Part shown: in pieces, positions 10,489 to 23,662 of the stretch
Layout of the letters: the number at the start of each line of letters is the position of its first letter
Position numbering within the stretch: position 1 is the first letter of the stretch
DNA from: Rathayibacter oskolensis
GTDB lineage: Bacteria > Actinomycetota > Actinomycetes > Actinomycetales > Microbacteriaceae
DNA: 64,000 bases
Reading direction: 5' to 3'
NCBI RefSeq assembly: GCF_900177245.1
Contig: NZ_FXBM01000002.1
Coordinates: forward strand, 434,001-498,000
Made by a program: the position numbers and the translations under genes
Notes under the pieces: generated by a model
Database searches by the model: none
Told to the model about the DNA's origin: nothing
Seen by the model: only the letters and a program-made list of their open reading frames with translations

Positions 10489-12966
10489 TCACCCTCCCTC
10501 CGCGATGGAGGGTCCGTCCGCGGCGGTCCGGGTCCGCAGACGCGCCCGATCCTCGGCGAGGGCCCGGTGCATCGCCTCCGCCCCCCGGTGGTCGCCGGCC
10601 TCCCCGGTCGCGCGCGCCAGGTCCTCGCGGGTGGCGAGCACACTGCGGTGATCCGGCCCCAGGATCCGCTGCTCGTCGGCGAGCAGCGCCGAGTACAGGG
10701 CGGTCGCCTCCTCTGCGCCGAGCGTGTCCTCGGCAGCCCTCGCCAGATCCGACCTCGCGCCGAGCGCCTCGGGACTGTCGCGGCCGGACCTGGCTGAGAG
10801 ATCCGTCGCGATACGCTCCCACATCGCGAGGGCCTCCTCCGGTCGGCCCGAGCGCGTCAGAGCAGCGGCCAGTCGCCGGCGGGTGCCGAGGAGCTCGGCG
10901 CCCTCCTCGCCGAACGCGGTCGCCTGCAGGGCGAGGAGCTCCTCATCGAGACGGACCGCCTCGCGAGGCCGGTCGGCCTCGGCGAGGGCGAGACTCAGCT
11001 CCGCCCGGGTGTCCATCACGTCGCCGTCCGATGCGCTCCGCGTGGCCAGCTGCTGGGCGAGCACCTCCTCGAGCATGCCGACCGCCGCCTCCGGTCGTCC
11101 GGCGCTCGCGACGGCGCCGGCGAGCGACCGGACAGTCCTCTGGACGACGGCCGCGTCACGGCCGTACACGGTGCGCTCGACCTTCAGCAGCTCGTGGAGC
11201 AGCTCGATCGCCCGCCCCGGATTCCCCTGTCTCCGCTGCGCCTCGGCCACGGTCCACTGGAGATCGCGGTCGCGCTCGTCGCGGAGGTCGAGCCGGGCGT
11301 GCGCGTCCTCGCCGAGACGGGCGATCGTCTCGGACTCCTCCTGCAGATCACCCAGGACGCCCACCAGCACCCGCGTCGCGTCGGCGACGTCGTGATCGCC
11401 GATCTCGGGACCGTAGGCCAGCAGCAGCCGAGCGGCGTGCACCGACCGGTACGGCGGGGTGGAGGGATCCGCGATCAGACGCCGGGCTCCGTCGATCAGC
11501 GCCTCTCGGACGCGCCGCCGTCTCGTCGCGGTGGCGAACTCCCCGGCGGCGAGGTTCAGCTGAGCCGAGTCGTGGAAGCGCCGGAGGACGCCGTCGTCCG
11601 TGCGGACCCAGGCGCGCTCGACCGCGCTCCCACCGGCGGGCGCCCGACGCGGGTCGTCGCCCGGCGGAGCGAGAGCGGTGTCGAGCAGAACGCGATCCCA
11701 CGCCGGGCTGTCGGTCGCGCGAGCCGAGACGACCGCGGGGATCGCCAGGGTCGCGAGGGCCAACCGCTCCCGCTCCTCTCCCTCCAGCCGTTCCCAGGCC
11801 CTCTTGTAGACATCCTCGACCTTGCCCGAGAGCCTCGCGATGTCGGCCGGTTCGATGTCGAGGACCTCTCCTCCGGGGTCGCCGTAGGTCTCGAGGACCA
11901 GTTCGAGGGCGAAGGGATTCCGGTAGGCGGCCAGCAGCGCGCCCCTGGTGGCCGACCCCACCTGCGCGACATGGGAGTCCACGATCGACGAGAGCTCGTC
12001 GGTCTCCAGCGCCCGGAGCGAGGCGTCGCGCGGGAACGGCGACGGCAGTGCCGCCATCTCCTCATCGACCCGGACGAGCCGTTCTCCCGCCGCGCGCAGG
12101 GCGTGCTCGAGCGCGGGACGGGCCTCGAGGAGACCGGGCCATCCGGTGGTGAGGATCATCACCGGTGCGTCGCGCCTGACCAGGCGCTCGAGGAGCTCCA
12201 GGAGGAGGTCGTCGGCGTCGTGGACGTCCTCGACGACGACCACGACGGGGACTAGAGGGGCGATCTTCGCCAGGAACGACTCCACCTCGTCCGCCTCCGA
12301 GGGCCTGTAGACGATGCCCTCCTCGCTCCGCAGGCTCCTACTGCGGGCGCGGGCGGCCCTGCCCCCCGCGACGCCCTTGTGGATCAGCCAGCTCACCGCC
12401 GAGAACCCCGGCAGCGTTCCCCCGACCATCTCGGCGGCTCTCGTGAGCCCGAAGTCGACGACGGCCGCCCTGCCGTCCTCGAGCACCTTCGCGCGGAGGG
12501 CGAGGAACGCGGGATGGGCGAACTTCTCGACGAAGCCCGCCCGGAACCACCACGCGTTCTCGAGATGGTCGATGTGCTTGCGCAGCACCCCGACGTCCTG
12601 CAGGAGGGACTCGGTGGGGCTCCCGTTCCGGACGCCGCACGTGATCCCCCACCACAGGTAGTCCGGCCGGCTCATCGGCACGTGGTCGAAGTCAGGCGGA
12701 TTGATGATCTTGCGGCGCTCGGAGACCCGCGAGCGACCGGAGGAGATGGTCGAGGGCCAGTACGCCGGCTCGTCCTGGCGCGTCCCTGCCAGCGCCGCGT
12801 AGAACTCCCTGGTGATACGCGTCTTGCCCCACCCCGTCGGCGCCTCGAGGGAGACCCAGACGGCTCGCTGATCGCGGACCGCTCGGTCGAACACGTCGAG
12901 GAGGCCGGCCACGACCGCCCGGCGTCCCCGCCCGACGAACTCCGCCTCGTGCGGATCGGATTCCAC
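10489..12966 (-). CDS. STAND-type AAA ATPase with C-terminal TPR repeats
   Basis: 825 aa, not a named family member. The N-terminus EFVGRGRRAVV is the usual entry to a STAND/AAA_16 NTPase. Walker A is APTGWGKT (about 43-50) and Walker B VVVVVEDVHDADD lies after an unusually long insert (about 65-220) that contains a hydrophobic patch near GFSAVSWLIHKG. A sensor-like MILTTGWPG follows, then a helical/winged-helix region, and about 250 C-terminal residues of TPR-like helical pairs (for example GRPEEALAMWERI). No separate effector domain is visible at either end. The GTG start at 12966 has a strong AAGGAGG 8 nt upstream. It follows the PucR-type gene by 40 nt and is probably co-transcribed. STAND proteins are signalling or defence switches; which applies here is unknown. 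Confidence 0.8.
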   Translation of the reverse strand: MESDPHEAEFVGRGRRAVVAGLLDVFDRAVRDQRAVWVSLEAPTGWGKTRITREFYAALAGTRQDEPAYWPSTISSGRSRVSERRKIINPPDFDHVPMSRPDYLWWGITCGVRNGSPTESLLQDVGVLRKHIDHLENAWWFRAGFVEKFAHPAFLALRAKVLEDGRAAVVDFGLTRAAEMVGGTLPGFSAVSWLIHKGVAGGRAARARSRSLRSEEGIVYRPSEADEVESFLAKIAPLVPVVVVVEDVHDADDLLLELLERLVRRDAPVMILTTGWPGLLEARPALEHALRAAGERLVRVDEEMAALPSPFPRDASLRALETDELSSIVDSHVAQVGSATRGALLAAYRNPFALELVLETYGDPGGEVLDIEPADIARLSGKVEDVYKRAWERLEGEERERLALATLAIPAVVSARATDSPAWDRVLLDTALAPPGDDPRRAPAGGSAVERAWVRTDDGVLRRFHDSAQLNLAAGEFATATRRRRVREALIDGARRLIADPSTPPYRSVHAARLLLAYGPEIGDHDVADATRVLVGVLGDLQEESETIARLGEDAHARLDLRDERDRDLQWTVAEAQRRQGNPGRAIELLHELLKVERTVYGRDAAVVQRTVRSLAGAVASAGRPEAAVGMLEEVLAQQLATRSASDGDVMDTRAELSLALAEADRPREAVRLDEELLALQATAFGEEGAELLGTRRRLAAALTRSGRPEEALAMWERIATDLSARSGRDSPEALGARSDLARAAEDTLGAEEATALYSALLADEQRILGPDHRSVLATREDLARATGEAGDHRGAEAMHRALAEDRARLRTRTAADGPSIAEGG

Positions 12967-13006
12967 GGTCCTCGCCTCCTTCGTCGCGCAGTCGGCCCGG
13001 CGCGGA

Positions 13007-14674
13007 TCAGCGCGAGCCGTCTCGCAGTGCCGCGCGAGCGCGGACCGCGATGTGGAGATTGAACCGGCACTCGGGGTCGGCCAGGTCGCGACCGCTCAGC
13101 TCGCGGATGCGGCCGAGCCGGTAGCGCAGCGTGCTCCGGTGGATCGTCAGCGCCTCCGCCGTGCGGTCGTAGTTGCCCCCCGAGTCCAGGTACACGGTCA
13201 GCGTCCGGACGAGCTCGGGGTGGTGGTCCCGGTCGTGGGCGATCAGCGCGCCGAGCCACGTCTCGAGATAGGCGGCGAGCTCGACTCCGCCGTCGGAGGT
13301 GTCGAGGATGCGGAGCAGCCCGAGGTCGTCGTGGTGCGAGAAGCCGTGCGGTTGGGACGACTCGACGCGGATCCGGAGGGTTCGGGTCGCCTCGGCGAAC
13401 GAGCGGGGGAGATCGCGGGCGACGCAGCGCCCGCCGACGCCGATCGTGCCGCGCGCGCTGTCCGTCGTCGACGCCAGCCTCTCGTAGAGGCCCGAGAGGT
13501 CGTGACGATCGGACACGATCGCGAGGACGGCCCCGTCCGTCCGTCGCGAGACGAGAGCCGGCGCGTGCATCACCGTGAGCTCGTGGCGGAGCGCCGTCGC
13601 GATGTCCACCCTGCTCGGAGTCGGGCGCTCCCACGAGACGAGCACGGCGCGCAGGTGGCCGCTGAGATCGAAGTGGAGCAGCTCGGCGCGGGCGAGAGCC
13701 TCGACGCCGTCGCAGCCGGCGACGAGGTCGTCGGCGAGATCGCGGCCCAGTCGGATCTCGACCTCCGCGATGCTGCGGTGATGGACGAGTTCGATCGCCA
13801 TCAGCGCGCGGGCGTGCTCGAGGGCGAAGAGGTCGTCGTCGCTCAGGTCGTCGTCGGGGTCGTGGACGCCGATCACGCCTACGGCCTCCTCACCCGAGCA
13901 GATCGTCGTGCACCGCCAGCCGGGTGCCCCCCGAGCGGCGGCCGGAGCTCCGACGCAGGAGCGGAGGTTCGGCGGTGCAGCGGAGCCGTCGACAGGGACG
14001 AAGGCGCGTTCGTTGCCGAAGGAGTCCTGCAGCACGACGGATCGCCCGGTGAGGGCGCTCAGCACGGCGATGATCCGGGTCTCGCCGTCGCCCGCCGCGG
14101 CGTCGAACGCGACCCGGATGTGCTCGTGCGCGTCCAGACGCGCGATCGTCGCCGCCAGAGTGCGGTTCTCGCTCGCCTGCGCCTCGCCCAGCCGCCACAG
14201 CTCGCGGGCGCGACGGCGTTCCCGCTCGAGGAGCTCGGTCGCGGCGAGCGCGGCGCCGGCCGGCTCGGCCAGTGCGCAGAGCAGGACCAGGGCCTCGCGC
14301 GACGGCTCGGCCGCGGCCTCGAGCGCGAACGCCCCCCTGACGGCGCCGCCCGCACGGAGGAACAGCGCGTATCTCCAGCCGCGGTCGCTCGTCAGGGCCC
14401 CGCTCGAGCCCGCCCGCGCCTCCACCAGCAGATCCAGTCGACGGTTCGCCCTCCCGGAGTAGCGGGAGAGGGTGCCGCGGTCGGCGATGTACACCGCGAG
14501 GACCGCGCATCCGGTGATCGTCCTGGCCGCGGCCGATGCGAGCCGCACCGTCCGGCGCACCGTGGGCTGCTCGAGAATCGCCGAGCCCGCCCTGGAGAAG
14601 TCGAACAGGTCCGACCGGCCGGTGGCGTCGATGTCGGATCGTGCGACTGACGGTGGATCGCTCACTGCGCACAT
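13007..14674 (-). CDS. PucR-type helix-turn-helix transcriptional regulator
   Basis: 555 aa. The N-terminal half is GAF-like (about 30-300, hydrophobic cores around [14 protein letters not shown] and AVGVIGVHD), followed by a GGDEF-like fold (about 320-480) and a C-terminal PucR HTH with the diagnostic [19 protein letters not shown]. Proteins of this build bind DNA through the C-terminal HTH and sense ligands with the GAF-like part. The ATG at 14674 has GGAG 9 nt upstream; an in-frame GTG at 14665 is a possible alternative. It diverges from dnaK across 193 bp and precedes the STAND gene by 40 nt, so it is the obvious candidate to control the chaperone operon, though this is inference. Confidence 0.88.
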   Translation of the reverse strand: MCAVSDPPSVARSDIDATGRSDLFDFSRAGSAILEQPTVRRTVRLASAAARTITGCAVLAVYIADRGTLSRYSGRANRRLDLLVEARAGSSGALTSDRGWRYALFLRAGGAVRGAFALEAAAEPSREALVLLCALAEPAGAALAATELLERERRRARELWRLGEAQASENRTLAATIARLDAHEHIRVAFDAAAGDGETRIIAVLSALTGRSVVLQDSFGNERAFVPVDGSAAPPNLRSCVGAPAAARGAPGWRCTTICSGEEAVGVIGVHDPDDDLSDDDLFALEHARALMAIELVHHRSIAEVEIRLGRDLADDLVAGCDGVEALARAELLHFDLSGHLRAVLVSWERPTPSRVDIATALRHELTVMHAPALVSRRTDGAVLAIVSDRHDLSGLYERLASTTDSARGTIGVGGRCVARDLPRSFAEATRTLRIRVESSQPHGFSHHDDLGLLRILDTSDGGVELAAYLETWLGALIAHDRDHHPELVRTLTVYLDSGGNYDRTAEALTIHRSTLRYRLGRIRELSGRDLADPECRFNLHIAVRARAALRDGSR

Positions 14675-14867
14675 GGTGATGGCTCCGTGCCTCACGCTAG
14701 CGGCTTCCGACCGGGCCCGACAGTGCGATCGCGGGCCCGTATTTGGCCCTCCCGGGTCGAAGAGACCAGCCGTCCCCGGGTGCACACTCGGCCTCAGCGA
14801 CGCCGTCGCCGCACGAGCGAGACGCCCCGGGTGCACAGCCCGGAGGCTCGAGGAGAGGAGACGTCCG
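14675..14867. promoter_or_regulatory. Divergent control region, PucR gene / dnaK operon
   Basis: Two structures stand out. A perfect 13-bp direct repeat CCCCGGGTGCACA occurs at 14774-14786 and 14825-14837, 51 bp apart. CGGGCCCG, itself a palindrome, occurs at 14712-14719 and 14732-14739, 20 bp apart. The dnaK ribosome-binding site GAGAGGAG ends 7 nt before the ATG. I found neither a HAIR (HspR) nor a CIRCE (HrcA) element, the usual controls of actinobacterial dnaK operons. Confidence 0.5.
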
Positions 14868-16742
<1,875 letters not shown>

Positions 16743-16753
16743 GGGACCGTGTC

Positions 16754-17218
16754 ATGGACGCCACGAACGCCCCACCCGACGATCTCGACCAGCGTCGCGC
16801 CGAGCTCGAGGACCGGTGGAAGCGGGCGGCCGCCGACCTCGACAACACTCGGAAGCGCTCGGCCCGGGAGCTCACCCTGGCCATCGACGCCGAACGGGCC
16901 CGCGCCGCCTCCGTCTTCCTCCCCGTGGTCGACGGTCTCCAGGACGCCGTCGCGTACGCGCGGGCGGCCGATGCCGGCCTGGCCGACGGCATGGAGTCGA
17001 TCCGCGAGCAGGCCGTGGCAGCCCTCGAGCGCCTCGGCTACCCCCGGATCGATCAGGTCGGAGTGCCCTTCGACCCCCGGCTCCACGAGGTCGTGTCGGT
17101 GCTCGAACGGGGCGACCAGCCGCCCCGGACGGTCGTGGCCGTCCCCCGCCTCGGCTTCGGGAGCGCGGAGCGGCTGCTGCGGCCCGCCGGAGTCGTCGTC
17201 ACCGCAGCCGAGGAGTGA
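16754..17218 (+). CDS. grpE: Nucleotide exchange factor GrpE (short form)
   Basis: 154 aa, shorter than usual GrpE (about 190-220 aa) because the N-terminal coiled coil is reduced. A helical region with RWKRAAADLDNTRKRSARE, the FLPVVDGLQDAVAYA hinge and the C-terminal beta-wing (GVPFDPRLHEVVSV ... LGFGSAERLLRPAGVVV) are recognisable. It releases ADP from DnaK. Starts 11 nt after dnaK; the next gene begins 4 nt after its stop. Confidence 0.92.
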   Translation: MDATNAPPDDLDQRRAELEDRWKRAAADLDNTRKRSARELTLAIDAERARAASVFLPVVDGLQDAVAYARAADAGLADGMESIREQAVAALERLGYPRIDQVGVPFDPRLHEVVSVLERGDQPPRTVVAVPRLGFGSAERLLRPAGVVVTAAEE

Positions 17219-17222
17219 GCTC

Positions 17223-18167
17223 GTGGCCGCCGAGGACTACTACCGACTGCTCGGCGTCCCGCGCTCGGCCGATGCGAAGGAGATCCAGCGCGCCTACCGC
17301 GCACTGGCGCGCGAGTACCACCCCGACGTGAACAAGGGCGCCGACGCGGAGGACCGTTTCAAGCAGATCAGCGAGGCGTACCACGTGCTCGCCGATCCGG
17401 ACTCGCGGGCCCAGTACGACCGGTTCGGGCCGGAGTTCCGCCAGTACGCGGGATCCGAACGCGAGTACGGGTCGCGGTCGCGGTCGGGCGCGGCGGGTGG
17501 TGGCGGGCGCACCGGGCCGCGACGCGGGCCGGCCGGACCCACCTGGTCGAGCGCTCGGAGCGGTGCCGGTCCGGGAGGCGCCACGGTCGACTGGGACGAC
17601 CTCTTCGGCGAGGTGTTCGGGTCGATGCGCGGGGCGGACCACGAGCTCACCCTCGAGCTCACGGTCGACGAGGCCTTCCGCGGTGGCGCGCGCACGATCG
17701 TCGTCTCCGGTCCCGACGGCGACCGCCGGACCCTCGACCTCGACATCCCGGCCGGCGTCGTCGACGGTCAGCGGATGCGCGTCACCGGGGCCGGAGGAGC
17801 CGGCCGGGACGAGGGCGGGCTGGGCGACCTCGTCGTCACGTTCCGCATCCGACCCGACCGTCGCCTCCGCGTGGACGGGAAGGACATCGAGATGGACCTC
17901 CTGATCTCGCCCTGGGAGGCCGCACTGGGAGCGAGCGTCTCGGCCCGGGCACCCGGTGGCCCGATCACCGTGCGGGTCCCACCCGGCTCGTCCAGCGGCC
18001 GGCGGCTGCGACTGAGGGGTCAGGGCATGCCGCAGCAGCACGGAGAGCCGGGCGACCTGTTCGCGAGGGTCAGGATCATGGTCCCCCCGCACCTCACCGA
18101 CCGTGAACGCGAGCTCTTCGAGAACCTCCAGCGGGAGTCCGCCTACGACCCCAGGCGGGCATCATGA
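17223..18167 (+). CDS. cbpA: DnaJ/CbpA-type co-chaperone (no zinc finger)
   Basis: 314 aa Hsp40. The J-domain (about 4-70) carries the HPD motif at 33-35, which stimulates DnaK ATPase. A Gly/Arg/Ser-rich linker (about 80-130) is followed directly by the two C-terminal beta domains ([20 protein letters not shown] onward, ending [13 protein letters not shown]). The four CxxCxGxG zinc-finger repeats of canonical DnaJ are absent, so this is a class B, CbpA-like protein, agreeing with a CbpM-like gene immediately downstream (ATGA overlap). GTG start 4 nt after grpE. Confidence 0.93.
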   Translation: MAAEDYYRLLGVPRSADAKEIQRAYRALAREYHPDVNKGADAEDRFKQISEAYHVLADPDSRAQYDRFGPEFRQYAGSEREYGSRSRSGAAGGGGRTGPRRGPAGPTWSSARSGAGPGGATVDWDDLFGEVFGSMRGADHELTLELTVDEAFRGGARTIVVSGPDGDRRTLDLDIPAGVVDGQRMRVTGAGGAGRDEGGLGDLVVTFRIRPDRRLRVDGKDIEMDLLISPWEAALGASVSARAPGGPITVRVPPGSSSGRRLRLRGQGMPQQHGEPGDLFARVRIMVPPHLTDRERELFENLQRESAYDPRRAS

Positions 18168-18471
18168 CCTCCCCTCTGCTTCCGATGCTCCCCCTCCGGC
18201 TCGACCTCGAGAGGGTCGCCGCCGCGTCCGGCACCCACCCCGAGCTGATCGTGCGGTTCGTCGAGCTCGGGCTCGTGCCCGCGCGCCGCGACGCCGGCGG
18301 GCGCCTGTGGTTCGAGCCGGCCGCCCCCGCACTCGTGCGCCGGATCCTGCGGCTGCACGCCGATCTCTCACTCAACTACGCCGCCGTCGCTCTGGTCATC
18401 GATCTGCTCGCCCGGATCGACGTGCTCGAGAACCGACGACGGGTGATCCACTCCGGAGAGGCGACACCGCC

Positions 18472-18481
<10 letters not shown>
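18164..18481 (+). CDS. CbpM-like chaperone modulator (MerR-type fold)
   Basis: 105 aa. The sequence [26 protein letters not shown] has the shape of the CbpM/MerR_2 family, and the C-terminal helix ([22 protein letters not shown]) matches its coiled segment. CbpM binds the J-domain of CbpA and blocks its contact with DnaK. Actinobacterial dnaK operons normally have hspR (about 130-150 aa) at this position; this protein is shorter and more CbpM-like, so I favour a co-chaperone brake, but a HspR-like DNA-binding role is the alternative. It overlaps cbpA by 4 nt and clpB by 10 nt. Confidence 0.75.
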
Positions 18482-21110
<2,629 letters not shown>

Positions 21111-21114
<4 letters not shown>

Positions 21115-21596
21115 CGGCGACGACGATCGTCCGCTGCGCCGAGTGCGGTCGCCGGAACCGCGTGCCCGCGGCCGCCTCCGGTCGACCGCGCTGCGCGAAC
21201 TGCGGCACGGCCCTCCCGTGGATCGTCCAGGCTCTCGACGACACCTTCGCCGAGGTCGCCGAGAACGCGGACCCGCCGGTGATCGTCGACATGTGGGCGA
21301 CCTGGTGCGGCCCCTGCCGGATGGTCAGCCCGGTGCTGGAGCAGCTGGCCCGCGAGAGGGCGGGCGAGGTGAAGCTCGTCACCGTGGACGTCGATCGAGC
21401 GCCGGGACTGTCGTCGCGGTTCTCGGTGCAGGCCGTGCCGACGCTGCTCGTCATGCACCGGGGCCGGGTCGTCGCGCGCCAGGCCGGCGCCGCGCCGGTC
21501 GCCGTGTTGCGGCGGTGGTTCGACGAGGCGATGGAGAAGGACTCGCGCGAGTTCAGGGGCGCCTCCCCGGGCGCCGAGCACGGAGAACCCTCATGA
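21111..21596 (+). CDS. Thioredoxin with N-terminal zinc ribbon (Trx2 type)
   Basis: 161 aa. A CAEC ... CANC zinc ribbon (Cys 9, 12, 28, 31) precedes a thioredoxin domain with the active site WCGPC (65-69) and the cis-Pro loop VPTLLVM. Trx2-type proteins are stress-induced disulfide reductases that can also respond to oxidation through the zinc ribbon. Its place between clpB and a flavin reductase suggests thiol repair of aggregated or oxidised proteins. Overlaps clpB and the next gene by 4 nt each. Confidence 0.93.
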
Positions 21597-21856
21597 CCGT
21601 CCGTCCCGATCCCCATCTGGCCGCCGTCCGCGCCGTGACGCCCCGCACGCCGGGTGCCTGCGAGGACTGCCTGGCACTCGGCACGCCATGGGTCCACCTC
21701 CGACTGTGCTTGACCTGCGGCACCGTCGGGTGCTGCGACTCCTCGCCGATGAGGCACGCACGAGCGCACGCCCTGCGCCACCGGCACCCGATCGTCCGCT
21801 CCCTCGAAGCGGGGGAGACCTGGCGCTGGTGCTACATCGACGAGGACTTCGCATGA
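21593..21856 (+). CDS. UBP-type zinc finger protein
   Basis: 87 aa, a single zf-UBP domain: CEDC, LCLTCGTVGCC and HARAHALRHRHP supply the Cys/His ligands, ending ETWRWCYIDEDFA. In eukaryotes this fold binds free ubiquitin C-termini; bacteria lack ubiquitin and the bacterial role is not established. Small zf-UBP genes are repeatedly found beside cNMP-domain FAD reductases like the one that follows, which suggests they work together. ATGA overlaps on both sides. Confidence 0.85.
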   Translation: MTVRPDPHLAAVRAVTPRTPGACEDCLALGTPWVHLRLCLTCGTVGCCDSSPMRHARAHALRHRHPIVRSLEAGETWRWCYIDEDFA

Positions 21857-23520
21857 CCGGGGGAGTCGGCTCCCCGGGCGTCGTCGAGGAGACTCCCGAC
21901 ACGCTCGGGGCGTTTCCCCGGCTCACGCCCGTGCAGCTGGAGGCGCTCGGAGCGGTCGGCTCGAGGGTGGCGGTCGTGGAGGGCCAGGTGCTGGCCCTCG
22001 CGGGCGAGTCCCCCTCCGCGTTCTTCGCCGTGCTCGAGGGCCGGCTCGCGGTCGCCGAGGGGGAGCGGGTCGACATCCACGGTCCCGGCCGCTTCGCCGG
22101 TGACATCGGGCTGCTGGAGGGGCAGCCGTCGTTCGCGACGATCACCGCGGTCGACGACGGCACCGTGCTCGCGGTGCCGGTCGAGGCGCTCGAGAGGATC
22201 GTGACGGGCGACCCGCTCGTCGGCGACGTCGTCCTGCGCGCGTACCTCATCCGCCGGTCGCTGGCGATCGGGTTCGGCGCGGGGCTCAGGATCGTCGGGT
22301 CGCCCTTCTCTCCCGACACCCGCCGGCTGCTCGACTTCGCCGCGCGGAACAGGGTGCCGCACCGCCTCCTCGACGTGGAGCGCGACCAGGGCGCCGAGGT
22401 GATCCTGCGGCGGGCGGGGCTGGATGCAGCAGACGTGCCGGTGGTCGTCGTCGCCGGTTCGCGACTCCTCCGGAACCCGTCGGTCGCGGAGCTCGCGGAG
22501 GCGCTGGGCATGCGGAGCACCCGGCCCCCGGCGAGCACCGACCTCCTCGTCGTCGGCGCGGGGCCGGCGGGTCTCGCCGCCGCCGTCTACGCGGCCTCCG
22601 ACGGACTCTCCGTGGTCCTCACCGACGCCGTCGCGACCGGCGGCCAGGCGGCCCTGTCGGCGCGGATCGAGAACTACCTCGGATTCCCCTCCGGGATCCC
22701 GGGTGCGGAGCTCGCCGAGCGCGCCACCCTCCAGGTCGCGAAGTTCGGCGCCACGCTCGTCGCCCCCTCGGCCGCCCAGAGCCTCCGTGCCGACGGAGGG
22801 GTGCTCGAGGTCCGCTTCTCGGACGGATCGGTCGTCTCTCCACGGGCGGTGGTGATCGCGTCGGGCATGCGGTGCAACCGCCTCGATGCGGTGGACCTCG
22901 ACCGCTTCGAGCACACCGGCGTCCACTACGCCGCGACGCTCAACGAAGCGCGCCACTGCGGCGCGGCCGGGGTCGTGGTGGTGGGAGGCGGCAACTCGGC
23001 GGGGCAGGCCGCCGTCTTCCTGGCGGGCACCGCGTCGCACGTCCATCTGGTCGTCCGGGGGCCGGACCTGGCCGCGAGCATGTCGCGCTACCTGATCGTC
23101 CAGGTCGAGGATCATCCCCGCATCACGGTGCATCTGCGCACCGTGGTGGTCGAGGCGCGCGGCGAGGACCGCCTCGAGTCGATCGTCGTCGAGCGCGCGC
23201 CCTCCGGCGCGCGGGCGGAGCTCGCCGCGGCGCACCTCTTCGTGATCGTCGGGGCGACACCGGCGACGTCGTGGCTCGGGCCGGAGTTCGACCGCGACGA
23301 GCGCGGCTACCTCGTCACGGGAGCCGGCACGTCCGCGTCGGGGGCGAGCAGGCCCGCCCTCGAGACGTCGGTCCCCGGGGTCTTCGCGGTCGGAGACGCG
23401 CGCAGCCGGTCGGTGAAGCGCCTCTCGGCGGCGATCGGCGAGGGCGCCGGCGTGGTCCGGATGGTGCACGACCACCTCGAGACGGGGGGCAGTCGACGGG
23501 CGGAGACGTTCAAGGCCTGA
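21853..23520 (+). CDS. cNMP-binding / thioredoxin-fold / FAD-dependent reductase fusion
   Basis: 555 aa, three modules: a cyclic-nucleotide-binding-like beta barrel (about 20-135, PSAFFAVLEGRLAVAEG), a glutaredoxin-like segment (about 143-215, GSPFSPDTRRLLDFA) and a thioredoxin-reductase-like flavoprotein with FAD site GAGPAG (235-240), NAD(P)H site GGGNSA (378-383) and FAVGDARS. The redox CxxC expected before the NAD(P)H site is missing: only Cys369 stands there (RHCGAA), and the Grx-like segment has CPFS-like spacing without Cys. It may therefore reduce a partner (for instance the Trx encoded two genes upstream) by a different route, or act on another acceptor. Last gene of the dnaK operon. 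Confidence 0.88.
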   Translation: MTGGVGSPGVVEETPDTLGAFPRLTPVQLEALGAVGSRVAVVEGQVLALAGESPSAFFAVLEGRLAVAEGERVDIHGPGRFAGDIGLLEGQPSFATITAVDDGTVLAVPVEALERIVTGDPLVGDVVLRAYLIRRSLAIGFGAGLRIVGSPFSPDTRRLLDFAARNRVPHRLLDVERDQGAEVILRRAGLDAADVPVVVVAGSRLLRNPSVAELAEALGMRSTRPPASTDLLVVGAGPAGLAAAVYAASDGLSVVLTDAVATGGQAALSARIENYLGFPSGIPGAELAERATLQVAKFGATLVAPSAAQSLRADGGVLEVRFSDGSVVSPRAVVIASGMRCNRLDAVDLDRFEHTGVHYAATLNEARHCGAAGVVVVGGGNSAGQAAVFLAGTASHVHLVVRGPDLAASMSRYLIVQVEDHPRITVHLRTVVVEARGEDRLESIVVERAPSGARAELAAAHLFVIVGATPATSWLGPEFDRDERGYLVTGAGTSASGASRPALETSVPGVFAVGDARSRSVKRLSAAIGEGAGVVRMVHDHLETGGSRRAETFKA

Positions 23521-23662
23521 AGACCACGGAGAACGTGCGGATGCGCTCCGTGATCGTCCAGGTGCCGGTGTTCCGCGGCGGAGTTCGAGCGCCACCTCGC
23601 GCCGGTGAGCGACCGGGAGCAGCGGGAGTGCTTCGGGCTGCTCCGACCGGAGCGCCCGCGTC

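Noticed and set aside
14675-14867. HspR (HAIR) or HrcA (CIRCE) site upstream of dnaK
   Set aside because: Looked for CTTGAGT-N7-ACTCAAG and TTAGCACTC-N9-GAGTGCTAA; nothing close was found.
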